From the NCBI GenBank assembly GCA_026770025.1, contig JAMXDE010000008.1, forward strand, positions 1,550,001-1,614,000: a DNA stretch of 64,000 nucleotides. Direction: 5' to 3'. The position numbers were made by a program, and so were the translations under genes. This DNA comes from Craspedostauros australis. Taxonomy: Eukaryota; Bacillariophyta; Bacillariophyceae; Mastogloiales; Achnanthaceae. Below, piece by piece: positions 11,494 through 21,012 of the stretch (position 1 is the stretch's first letter; the number at the start of each line of letters is the position of its first letter). The notes beneath the pieces were generated by a model. It made no database searches and was not told the origin of the DNA. It saw only the letters and a program-made list of their open reading frames with translations.

Positions 11494-12486
11494 ATGCTAA
11501 TCGGCGTCCAGATCACAAACACAACCCAGACGCAACAGCAAACAAAGACATTGGCATCGCCGGCATCAACATCAGGAGCAGCACGAGAACTGCCGCAACA
11601 ATCACCACTTCCACAGGGACAAGCAACCATCAACACGGCCAAGGGTCGGAGTATCAGTGGCCAGATGGGAAACATCGATCAAGAGAAGCACATGCCGAAC
11701 GCTCACGCCCACACCAACACAACCAGCGGAAGCAGCAACACCAAGCCCTTCATGGATAGTAGCAACAGCGGCGGCGGCAGCGCTTCGGTGGAGAAGCAGC
11801 ACAAGAAGCGGTCGCGCGGGTTCTTCAAGCGCAAACGCAAGGACACCGGCGGATCGACCGCTACCTACATCATCGATCCCGCCATGATCGATACCAGCGG
11901 CAGGCTGTCGGTGCACAGCGACGCCGGTGCACAGCACAATCAGCAACGGCGGATGGAAGGTGGCTGCATCAAGCTCCCGACGCACATCCTGTCCCTCGCG
12001 AAGCAGTACGACGGCCCCGCAGGCCACAATAAGGCCGTCCAGTGGGGCGAGATCGAAGTGCGATCCCATAGCATACGGCTCGGCGACAACCCGTGCTGCC
12101 GCGGCCCGCCCATCACGACCCAATGGAAGGCCCACGAGACTGTGTCCGTCACGGTCGACCACTACGAAAGCACACGACCGCCGTACCGCGGCAAGAATCA
12201 GCTCATCATCCCCGTCAGCGCGCGCGAGGACATGCTGCGCAACGCCGGCTATTCGCGTGGCGAAATGAAGGAGAAGGCGGAAGAGGGTGCCCTGATACGC
12301 GTCTACCGCAATCGCAACTGCAAGCTCACGCCCAAGGAGCAGCTGTCGGCCTTTGTGGCGCGGCTGTCCGCGTCGAAGACCCACAAGTCGATACCCATCG
12401 ACGTCGCCAAGCAGACGGAGGCGGGCAAGTCTTCGAATCGCACAACTAGAAAGATGAAGCAGGAAGCACCGACGAGGCGACAATGA
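11494..12486 (+). CDS. Conserved 'LGDNP-C-G-P' domain protein of unknown function, longer paralogue
   Basis: 330 residues from the first in-frame ATG; a second ATG at 11665 (CAGATGGGA) would give 273 residues and is equally possible. The N-terminal half is low-complexity (Thr, Asn, Gln, Ser), with a basic KKRSRGFFKRKRK cluster that could be a nuclear signal. The C-terminal ~140 residues form the conserved domain: VQWGEIEVRSHSIRLGDNP, then CCRGPPITTQW, VTVDHYESTR, LIIPVSAREDMLRNAGYSR and GEMKEKAEEG. The same arrangement recurs in the gene at 15275-16290 (V-x-F-x-x-x-EV, IGDNPACEGAPL, DTYEQKR, LLALGYTMEDI), so the two are paralogues. I recall such proteins only as uncharacterised diatom/stramenopile genes. 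No intron is seen. Function unknown. Confidence 0.8.
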   Translation: MLIGVQITNTTQTQQQTKTLASPASTSGAARELPQQSPLPQGQATINTAKGRSISGQMGNIDQEKHMPNAHAHTNTTSGSSNTKPFMDSSNSGGGSASVEKQHKKRSRGFFKRKRKDTGGSTATYIIDPAMIDTSGRLSVHSDAGAQHNQQRRMEGGCIKLPTHILSLAKQYDGPAGHNKAVQWGEIEVRSHSIRLGDNPCCRGPPITTQWKAHETVSVTVDHYESTRPPYRGKNQLIIPVSAREDMLRNAGYSRGEMKEKAEEGALIRVYRNRNCKLTPKEQLSAFVARLSASKTHKSIPIDVAKQTEAGKSSNRTTRKMKQEAPTRRQ

Positions 12487-12967
12487 GGTCAGCGCGCGCA
12501 ACGGTAGTGCTCCATATATTCATGGCACTATTCGACTACTCTATAGCATATTATACTCAATTAGACTACTAATCTATTCTTACACAATAGACAAACGCCG
12601 TATGGGTACGACCCTTACCATCACAGACTGTCACATTGTGAGCAGCACGTCTGGAAGTGTCCTTAATGTTCTACTCGTTGGTATGGATGGATACATCGAC
12701 GTGTACGTCCATGGGAGCTGCCTATCTGCCTGCCAACCTAAAGTACTCCACGAACGTGCCTAATGAATGGCACTGCTGTTGGATAGCTTGGATCAACATG
12801 AGGATGGAGCTCCTCTTCGCTCTGGAGACAGGCAGACAGAGGGCGCTATGCCGTTCTTCTCTTTAGTACCATTGGCGCTGCCTTTGCTGCGAGCGCAACC
12901 TTCTGCTTCATCTCCACATCACCGAAGTTGTGCATTCGATTCGATTCGATCCGCAGCAATCAACAGC
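12487..12967. other. Convergent intergenic region
   Basis: Lies between two converging genes. The first 100 bases are AT-rich (TATAGCATATTATACT, then ACTACTAATC), as expected of 3' ends. No gene is seen. Confidence 0.55.
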
Positions 12968-13387
12968 TCACCACCCCGGCGTCTCCTTCAGCTCCCAAAT
13001 CGCCCCGGCCGTCGGTGAGATCGTCGTGCGCTTGACGTAATACGTCGACTGCAGCAACCGCTGCGCATGTTCGGGATCGCTGAGATGCACCACCTTGGCC
13101 TGCCCGGCGATCTTGAGGTCCTTCCAGGGACGTGAGCATCCATCGAGACGGCCCAGACGGTACAGCTGATCGCGCTGATACCGCGAGCTGATGCAACGCG
13201 TCCATTCGTCCCAGAACAGGCCGAGGTTGGGCATGACCGTGTCTTCCTCTGTGAGCATGGAGCCCAACGTGTCTTGCGAGGCGCCGTCCATTGCGTTGGA
13301 TGGTTCCGACGTGCTCGACTCCGTCGTTGATGTTGTCGATTCCGACATGGGGGATGCGGCAGAGCCGTTCGATGACGCTGTGTTCAT
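12968..13387 (-). CDS. DUF3128 family protein
   Basis: 139 residues. After a Ser/Thr-rich N-terminus the last ~85 residues match the DUF3128 pattern (yeast Emi1, human C22orf39). The domain opens with LGLFWDEWTRCISSRYQRD and continues with a basic YRLGRLDGCSRPWKDL block. It ends in the characteristic IWELKETPGW. The first two cysteines, 17 apart in WTRC...DGC, are present, while the third cysteine often found in KDLKxC is missing. The start at 13387 (CCATCATGAAC) follows a pyrimidine-rich stretch; an in-frame ATG at 13588 would add 67 residues with no family likeness. Family members act in small cysteine-motif assembly roles in mitochondria or in the cytosol; the role here is unknown. Confidence 0.75.
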   Translation of the reverse strand: MNTASSNGSAASPMSESTTSTTESSTSEPSNAMDGASQDTLGSMLTEEDTVMPNLGLFWDEWTRCISSRYQRDQLYRLGRLDGCSRPWKDLKIAGQAKVVHLSDPEHAQRLLQSTYYVKRTTISPTAGAIWELKETPGW

Positions 13388-14041
13388 GATGGCAAGGGAA
13401 CGCAAAACTCGGAGAGGAAAAGGCAAGGCAAGGCAAGGATAGAGGATTGGAAGCGCTCTTGATTGACCTTGATCAATGATGGATGATGGATGATGGAGGT
13501 TGAGATGAACGATCTGGGCGCTTGTTGGTGCACGTTTGTGTGTTGCTCTTCGTTCAAATTCGAACCATCCGCGTTTCGTCATCGTCATTGTCTATTTTTT
13601 CCACGAGTTCTAATCGTCATGTGTTACGTCTGGCAGTCACACCATAGTCCCAACAGAAACTCTACGGACGTCACCGCCGATCAAATGACCATGATGCGCG
13701 ACTCTGCCGCCTCCATCTCAATCATCCGCAGGCTAAGAGTTCGCGTTCCAAAGTCAAAAGTCGAAGGATCCGTTTGCGGACAAGGTGGAGGAACTCGGGT
13801 CTCGCATGGCAACGAAGGACGGAAGAGTTCCTTGACACCCTTGAGAAACGCACAGAATGTAATTTTTCTCGCTGCGTGAATAACGCAACGACAAGGGTGA
13901 TGACAATGGTACTGGTCTCGAAATGGGCGTTCGTGGGTGTGAACCAATTAGTGCTTGCATACACGATGCGGTTAATACACCAATCTGCGATCTTCAAGTC
14001 CATAGCCATAATGAGGGTTTTCATGTCTGTGGAGACAAACT
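13388..14041. other. Upstream region of the DUF3128 gene
   Basis: No gene is supported. Several short TGGATGATGGATGATGG-like direct repeats lie at about 13476-13500. The right end adjoins the foldback element. Confidence 0.5.
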
Positions 14042-14725
14042 CTACGTAGCTTGTCTCCACAGGCAAATTGAAGTCTCAATTTGCCTCCACAGGCAAATCG
14101 ACCCCCATTTGCCTGTGGAGACAAACCGAAGGTCGCCGAAAATGGCAACGTACTACTTAAGTCCCACATTCCTCCACGATGTCCCGTGTTGCAGAAAAAA
14201 AACCCGATTTCGGTCCGAAACCCGAAAGTGGGTTGTTTTTTTTTCTGACTCCTTCGAGTAACTCATTTATTTGGCGATTTCAAAAAAAAAAACGTCGCGA
14301 TGCAGCACGGCGTCATTGGTCATGTCTCAGGGGTTCCTTTCCGTGCGCCTGTCTTGCTTTTCTGACGTCATGGGATCTAAGGTAATGAGCTTTTACTTTT
14401 TGATTTTGATGTCATCCACCACGCTCCTGACAACAACACCAAAATCCTGGCAACGGTGTAACACAACAAGGAGGGTGGATCACGATCCATGATCATTGTT
14501 TGTTCAATTCCCACAACTGCAACGATTATTATAAATTTAAGACATGACGCATGTCGTGAGTCGACCTGGCCAGCGAAAAAGGGTTTGAAAAAAAAAACGG
14601 CTTCTCGTAAAGCGTATTTGGGCTAGTCCGTTGAGTCGCAGTTTGTCTGTGGAGACAAATGGACCCCAATTTGCCTGTGGAGACAAATTGCACCTCCAAT
14701 TTGCCTGGGGAGACAAGCCACGTAG
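14042..14725. mobile_element. Foldback/MITE-like DNA element with ~85-base inverted arms
   Basis: The left arm (14042-14129) and right arm (14641-14725) are inverted copies. Both ends read CTACGT(A/G)GCTTGTCTCC when oriented inward. Each arm is itself built from two to three units of a ~28-base repeat containing TTTGCCTGTGGAGACAAA, which is partly palindromic. The ~510-base interior codes for nothing recognisable and holds A- and T-tracts and a nested hairpin at 14192-14247. Weaker similarity (CCATAATGA) just outside both arms may mean that the true ends lie near 14007 and 14755. No clean target-site duplication could be fixed because the boundary CTACGTAG is itself palindromic. It is non-autonomous, with no transposase in the window. 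Confidence 0.7.
14192..14247. repeat. Nested hairpin with A/T tracts inside the foldback element
   Basis: CAGAAAAAAAACCC...TTTCGG pairs with CCGAAACCCGAAAG...GTTTTTTTTTCTG. The stem is imperfect and the loop very short. Confidence 0.65.
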
Positions 14726-15274
14726 GCCAGTACCAGGCCGAAATCATTATGGATAGGCGGCGTACTCGCGTGGATGACCAAGCCCGTGTGGTCGCCGTGC
14801 CAATGTTGGCGTCTGCGCGGATGTCTGGTTGTGTTGTCGCTGCTTTCGCTACTGGTGTCATTGTCGTTGCCGTCCTGTTGATGGCTGATCGTCGTTTGCT
14901 GCCACCACCATCACAGAGCGTACGTAGAGTGGGGTTGAGTCCACATCATCTTCCTTGTCGTTGCCAGGTATCGTAATCGTGCAGTGCCTGCACATGCGCT
15001 TGCGTCGCCTGATGCTCTGTCTTCATCCCACGACCGCCAGTTGTCTGGTTTGGTTTGGTTTTCATATTTCCATACTGCACAAAATGCCCAAACTGATTCA
15101 TTGTGCGTGCCTGTACCACGTGCTCCTCTCTTCGTCTCTTTGTCTGCGTTTGTATTCGTGCTGGTGTACCGCTGGTGTGCCACGTGTATTTGCGTTTGTA
15201 TTCGTACTCGTACTCTACAATAACTCGTTTCAATTTGTTTGCTGCTGATGATCTCCTCCATCAACGAATGCGTG
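14726..15274. other. Intergenic region right of the foldback element
   Basis: No gene is seen. The stretch 15120-15230 contains repeated TTTGTATTCGT and CGTACTCGTACTC motifs and is the presumed 3' flank of the minus-strand gene at 15275. Confidence 0.5.
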
Positions 15275-16290
15275 CTAGGCAACCCTGGAGACGACAGTCT
15301 TTTGATCGATCTTGGGTTGCGTGGCTCCGACGATCTTCTTGAGTTTGCGGCTGGCCGATTCCGCGATTGCGGAGAAGCGATCCCATTTCTTGTTTTCCAA
15401 TGATATGATGCGTTCCTGTCGTGCCTTCTGGGTGTCGAGCGCCGCGGTCGCTATGTCTTCCATGGTGTATCCCAAAGCCAGGAGACTGGGGGTGTTGCGT
15501 CATGTGGCAATGTGTAGATCGAATGAAGCGGAAGAATGAGTGGAGCAATGCCGCAGTGAAAAAGTGAATGCGAAATGAGACAAGTACGCAGGTATGGATG
15601 GATGACGGTCAGATTGGGCATTCGTTTGCGACGCACATCATTCTCACTCATATCTCAAGCATTGCACAACAGAGCAAAGTCCTGCATGTGATTACGCAAT
15701 GCTTGATTCGACGATGGTCGTCATCAACAGTTTGCACTCCACTCCACTCCACTGCACTGCACTGCACTCAATTCCATTTCATCTCATTTCAATCCAATGT
15801 CCTTTTCCTCGCAACCCAAAGCAACGGAATGGAATACAAACGCAATGGAATACAACACCTCCACTCACAGCTTGGATCGCCGAGACGGCGAAATGACGAG
15901 CTCCTTGCGCTGCCGTCGCGTGCGCCGTTTCTGTTCGTACGTATCGATCGTGACAATCTCTGATCGGAGGCACTCGTCGCTGATGCACAACGGCGCACCT
16001 TCGCAGGCTGGATTGTCGCCAATCGAAATGAGAAAGATATGCACCTCGAGGAAGTCGAAGGAGACGATGCGATGCGACGCCGGTTTACGATCGGAGTTGC
16101 CCTTGAGGCAGGATCGCAGGCCCGGTGTCCTGTTGGTGCTGTCGCCCGTCTTCGTCGAGGGGCTTTTCTTCGTGGCGCCGAACTTGAGGAAGCTGCTGCG
16201 GCGCTTGGAGGTGGCCACTTTGCCGGATACCCGGATCACATTGTCGTGGGCCTCGGCCATGTCCGTCGTCGTGCTTGTTTCAGTCACCAT
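15275..16290 (-). CDS. Conserved 'LGDNP-C-G-P' domain protein of unknown function, shorter paralogue (two exons)
   Basis: Exon 1 is 16290-15869 and exon 2 is 15485-15275, joined across a 383-base GTGAGT...CCCAG intron in phase 2; the sum, 633 bases, gives 210 residues. The start is the ATG in TCACCATGGTG, preceded by an ACAACA-rich leader. The N-terminus is Ser/Thr/Lys-rich. The conserved domain begins VSFDFLEVHIFLISIGDNPA and goes on with CEGAPLCI, VTIDTYEQKR and KELVIS. Across the splice it runs into LLLALGYTMEDIATAAL and a helical KARQERIISLENKKW segment. It parallels the paralogue at 11494-12486 block by block, and the splice join recreates the R-x-x-LL-x-x-GYT-EDI part of the domain. Function unknown; the basic N-terminus hints at a nuclear or cytosolic place. 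Confidence 0.82.
15734..15769. repeat. CACTC/CACTG pentanucleotide repeat in an intron
   Basis: Three CACTC and then about four CACTG units lie within the intron of the shorter LGDNP gene. Confidence 0.8.
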
Positions 16291-17628
16291 GGTGATGTGT
16301 TGTTGTGTTGTTGTGTGTTGCAGTATAGCAGTATAGTCTTGGTGTTGTGCCTTGTGCGGTGATGGCTGGTTGGTGGCCTTCAAGATGTGCGGTACCGCTG
16401 GCGGCACCAAAGACGTGATGGGCGCGGATGCGATTGGGCTCTTGGATAGTGGAAGGAATGCGAACGTCGACACAGGCCTGTGTCTGCCTTGTACTGGTAC
16501 TTGGCTGGCGTGCGTGTGTGTTGCTGCCGTTTGCTGATGTCGACGACCGTCGCTGTCACTGTTGGTGCAGACAACGTGCTATGGAGTGCGGCTGGGAGTG
16601 ATCCTCTCAAAGATGCGTTGCCAACTGAGTCCAAGGCTGTGCGTCCACCACCCTCCAAAGGTTAACGGAAACAGAGCTGCCTGATGGAAAGAGGCGAATG
16701 GTTGCTTTACGATGCGTTGGATTGTGTGGTGTTGGTATGGCAAACTCAAATGGATTGATCTGATGGGCTTGCGAGGGCGAATGAAGTGTGCGTTGTCCCC
16801 TTTTGATCCCCAAAACGATCAAAGCCGGTGTCGTTGCTGCTGCTGCTGGTGTTGCTGAGTTTTGTCAGGTTCCTTGTGTTTGCTGCTATGATCACCCAAA
16901 GCGACAGATTGTATTGCACCCGTGCAATGGACGTGAGTGTGTGCCGCTTGATACTCGCCTTGGTGCCCATGTTATCCGCTCGCTCACGCAGGCGACGGAA
17001 CGAAATGCGTTGTGTTGTGGTGTTGGTTGCGGTTGTCAACACACGTTTGCTTCGTTGTTGGCGTCACCTCGTCAGCCTTTTTGCCTTGTGTTCTTGGCAT
17101 CGTCCGATGTGGAGACGCGCGAAACGCGATGGGTGGGCAAAGCTGGGAGAACACATGACTACCAAGCATGCATAATAATGTCAACAGTCATGGATGAAGC
17201 GAACCCTACATAGCAATAAACAGCAAAAACAGGACATAATTAGGACCAGTAGAATCGAATAGTCTACGAACCTTCGCACCCAAGCTAACGGTAGACTGAC
17301 CCATTCGACACAACTGAACCAAACGGACATGAGTCATGAATTATTCAAAGTTGTGCGTGACTGCATACAGAATCACGACAAACACATGTCATCGTCTCCT
17401 CGCAATGTCCCACCACGGAGCGTTGGCAGCGTGCATGTTTGTGTGTTTGTTTGTGTATGTGTGTTTGTGTGAGTTTTTCGCCCCATGTTCACACAACGCT
17501 AATTTCTTGGTGTCTCTTCTCGCTGTTGTCACTCCAGCTTGGGTTGAATTCTGCTTGTCTCTCTGGGATCATTGTGCCGTCCACAACACCAGCCGCCAAG
17601 ACAGAACGGCCAACAAGGGGAGCGAACG

Positions 17629-17647
17629 AGAGAGAGAGAGAGAGAGA
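17629..17647. repeat. GA microsatellite
   Basis: Nine to ten GA dinucleotides in a row. Confidence 0.85.
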
Positions 17648-17822
17648 CGGACAGAGCGTTCGAGCAAGGCAGACAGCAATAACACAAACAAGGTTCAGAG
17701 GGCGGCTTCTGCACTGCTCCATTCTCGCTATTCTCTGCTCTATCCTCTCTACTCCATCTGGGTGGACAGAGCTGGTGTGGGAAGTGCTTCCGTCTCCTAA
17801 TCCCGAGTTGGTTCGATCGACT

Positions 17823-17934
17823 CCAATTGAACTCAGTTGGGTTGCATTCAATTGGATTCCTCGCTATCGATCAAAACCAATTGAATCCAGTTGATTCCGA
17901 TTGAATCCGGTTGAGTCCATTTAAATCCAACTGG
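17823..17934. repeat. Cluster of AATTGAATCCAGTTG-like short repeats upstream of the polyglutamine gene
   Basis: At least six variants of CCAATTGAA, GATTGAATCCGGTTGAG and CCAACTGG follow each other in both orientations within 110 bases, ending 43 bases before the ATG at 17977. Confidence 0.6.
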
Positions 17935-17976
17935 AACATCGATCCAGCGCGCTGCTCTGCTATCGTTCCGCTCGCC

Positions 17977-20795
17977 ATGTTTCCAACGGCATATCAAACC
18001 ACAGCACAGGCGCAAGCGCGAGCACAGGCACAGGCTGGTGCGCAAGCTCAGGCTCAAGCTCAAGCGCAAGCTCAAGCTGCTCGAGTTCATGCGTTGCAGC
18101 AACAACAACAGCAGCAGCAAGTGCAGGTCCAAGTCCAGGATTACGCCACTGCAGCAGCAGCGCATCAACTCGCCGCAGCCAATCCAACGACCTTGGCGGC
18201 CCTTGCTGGATACCCGACGGCGCCCGGTCTCTTGAATGGGGTGCAGTACGCAACTATCAGCACTGGTAAGTCACTTGGCCACAGCGGTCTCCTTCTTCGC
18301 CGTATGCAACATCGATTCAGCCCGACGATTACATTAACTTGGATTGTCGCCAATCCAAGTGGATCGAAGGTGGTCTCATGTTCGCCCCTCCTTGCACCAA
18401 TATCGGATCGTATCAACATGAATAGCAATGGCAACAGCAGTGCTACGTGCTTATACCATTTGCCCGTTTGCTTGCCAGCACTCTGCTCTGGCCTCTATTG
18501 TACCTCTATCTCCACGTTTTGCCACACTGACAAAACCGTCTCATGATCCACATCATCTCATGCCATCATGCCATTTGGACTTTCCCTTGGCATCATCGTA
18601 CCGTACTTTTCTTCATGTTGCCAGCTCCGGGAGGACAGCCTCAGTATGTATACGCGCAGCAGCCAGCCTTTACAGATGCCAGTGCAGTACAGCAAGCACA
18701 GGCCATCCAGCGTTATCAGGCTGCCCAGGTACAGCAAGCACAGGCCAGAGCGCATGCGTTGCAACAACAACAGCAGCAACAGCAGCAACAACAACAGCAG
18801 CAACAACAGCAGCAGCAGCAACAGCAACAACAGCAGCAACAACAACAGCAACAGCAGACGGGGGGAGACAGAAGCGACCAGCCGCAAATAGCACAGATCA
18901 ATGCCGCGGCGATCTTGCAATCGCAGCAGAAGAAATCCAAGCAGCGTGATAGTAACGCCCCGGCAGGAAGAATCGCAGAGCAACAGAGACAACTGCAGCA
19001 GCAGCAGCAGCTTCTACAACATCGGCGTCAGCAGAAAGAACAGCAGAAACAGAAACGGCAACAGCTATCGCAGCAGCAGCAACAACAACAACAACTGCAG
19101 AAAAAACGTCAAGCGCAGCAACAACAACAGCAGCAGTTACAGCAACAGCAGCAACAATTGCAACTCCAGCAACAACAACAGCAGCAGTTACAGCAGCAAC
19201 TGCAGGCGCAGAAGAACCAACGCGCTCGCAGTCGCAAGGGGACATCCCACAAGGAGGCGAAGAGATCGCACAGGGCCCCTGCGGCACAGACCATCATTGA
19301 GATCACGAGCGATAGCGACGACGATCTGGTGGAGAATGGAATTGCCTCCAGGGGAAAGTCGCATCGCAAGTCCAAGTCCAGACGGGATAAGAAACGACAA
19401 TCCAACGGGTCCAAGTCTGGCAGGGCCCATTCTGCATCGCAATCAGTTGATGCTGCGCATGCGCATGGACACAATCGAGAATCGAATCGGGCAAGGGAGG
19501 ACAACGTGGTGAGAGCGCAGCAGCTTGCGGCGTCGGTGACTGGAGTTTCCAATGATTCGTCGCATGCCTACGGCAGCCGCAAACGAAACGGCAGTCGATC
19601 GCCTCAGCCTGACAGCGCACCGACGACGGATTCGCACAAATCAAAGAAACAGAAATCGTCGAAACAGCCCATCGTCCTGATCCAAACCAACGCGAGAGAG
19701 AGGCTCATCGCACACCTTGCCAGCGAGGCGGAGAGCTGCCGCAGGCTCATGGCGATCTACGGGATCGTGCAGAACTTTCGCAGCCTCAAACCAGGCGATT
19801 TGGCAAAGAGGTCTTCTCAGGAGCTGGAACCCAACGCTATTTTGCATCTCAATCGGCAGAAAATCAACGAGATGGTGGAGGCCATCGAGGTGAAGCAACG
19901 TCAGCTCATCGCAGAGGCTGCGCATCAATGCATCCAGGCGCCGCCCATGGACTTCGCATCGTTGGAAAAGATGGTATCCGAGGATCGCATCTTGACCGCG
20001 GCGGCGGCAAACGCACCGGCACCGACACCGACGATACTGACGGTGGCGGACTTCGAGAATTCGAACCTGATGATGAGGCCTGGTGCAAATCACACGCAGG
20101 TCGCAGGAAATGGAGCGGCGGCGGCCTCCCAAACGGGAGCATCCGCACAAAACATGACGGACGCAGCACAGCAGCGGCAGACGCAGCAATTGCAGCTGCA
20201 GGAGCAGCAGCTACTTCAGCAGGCACAGCAGCTGCAACAAGCACAACAGCGATACGCCGCACAAGGATCTCAACAACTGCACGCACCCGCGATGCAAAGC
20301 AAACAACCGCTCGAAAGCATCGTCACGGCGCAGCAGGACGAGATCCTCAAACTGCGGCGCGAATTGGAGAACGCCATGCGCAAGCAACGCAGCACCGTGG
20401 ACGCCCATCATCGCGATCGCGCCAAGTACCGGCGGGATAGCCATCAACGATCCAACCGTCAAGCGCGGGCAATCCGTTCGTACCTGCGCGCCAGTCAGCA
20501 CATGATGCAGTACGTCATGGTTCGGCGCATGCGTCAGGAAGAGGAGGAAAGTGACGACGACGACGATGACGATGATGCCGATGCCGACGCAGCTAGCAAC
20601 GAAGAAAAAGAAAGGCATGGTCGTATGGCAGTCAACGGCGATGCGACCGCACACCGGCCAAACAACGGCAACGGCAACCATCATGACAATGGCAAGATGG
20701 ATGAATCAGTTGACATGCCGAACGGTGATCGTGGCAGGAATGGTGCATCCGCAGATGCATCTCAGAAGCAGGGCGAAACCATTGCCACTCAGTAA
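17977..20795 (+). CDS. Glutamine-rich protein with long polyQ tract (two exons), function unknown
   Basis: Exon 1 is 17977-18265 and exon 2 is 18625-20795 (GTAAGT donor, phase 1), giving 819 residues; the join reads ISTG/APGGQPQYVYAQQ. Exon 1 codes for alternating Gln-Ala repeats (AQAQARAQAQAG) and a QQQQ/VQVQVQ segment. Exon 2 has a 32-residue polyglutamine (18762-18857) and further Q-rich stretches to about 19215. Basic Ser/Lys/Arg-rich sequence follows, with candidate nuclear signals (KSHRKSKSRRDKKR). A more complex helical region starts at ARERLIAHLASEAESCRRL and is probably the conserved core. A coiled-coil-like stretch (EILKLRRELENAMRKQR) and an acidic C-terminus with EEEESDDDDDDDDAD complete the protein. 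The composition resembles Mediator or SWI/SNF-type coactivators, but no named domain was recognised. Confidence 0.75.
18762..18857 (+). repeat. CAG/CAA tract coding for 32 glutamines
   Basis: Uninterrupted glutamine codons, mixed CAG and CAA, inside exon 2 of the Gln-rich gene. The mixing should slow slippage compared with pure CAG. Confidence 0.95.
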
Positions 20796-21012
20796 AAGCG
20801 AATAGCTGCGTTGATTGGCGATCTGCGAGATATGCTGCGTGCTCCATTCATTGGTTTGTGAATGCATTATTAATTGGTTCATTGATTGTTGTTGTGTTAT
20901 GGATTATGTGCTTGACATACGTGGAATAGAGTCAACGGCAGCATTGGAAGAGTGTGGTAGCTCGTGCTCTGCTAATCGAACGCTGTGGCAAGTGGAATTG
21001 AGATGATCATGT

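Larger units (their letters stand above)
16291..17976. other. Divergent intergenic region between the shorter LGDNP gene and the polyglutamine gene
   Basis: No gene is supported in 1.7 kb. It holds a GTTGTTGTGTTG-rich leader next to 16290, a GA microsatellite (17629-17647) and a cluster of short related repeats (17823-17934) immediately upstream of the polyglutamine gene. Open frames such as 16788-17213 (plus) show no domain. Confidence 0.5.

Noticed and set aside
11602-12501. Antisense open frame of ~299 codons opposite the LGDNP gene
   Set aside because: It mirrors the coding phase of the plus-strand gene, is composed of Arg/Val/Leu-rich junk and has no domain; the plus-strand product has a paralogue that confirms it.
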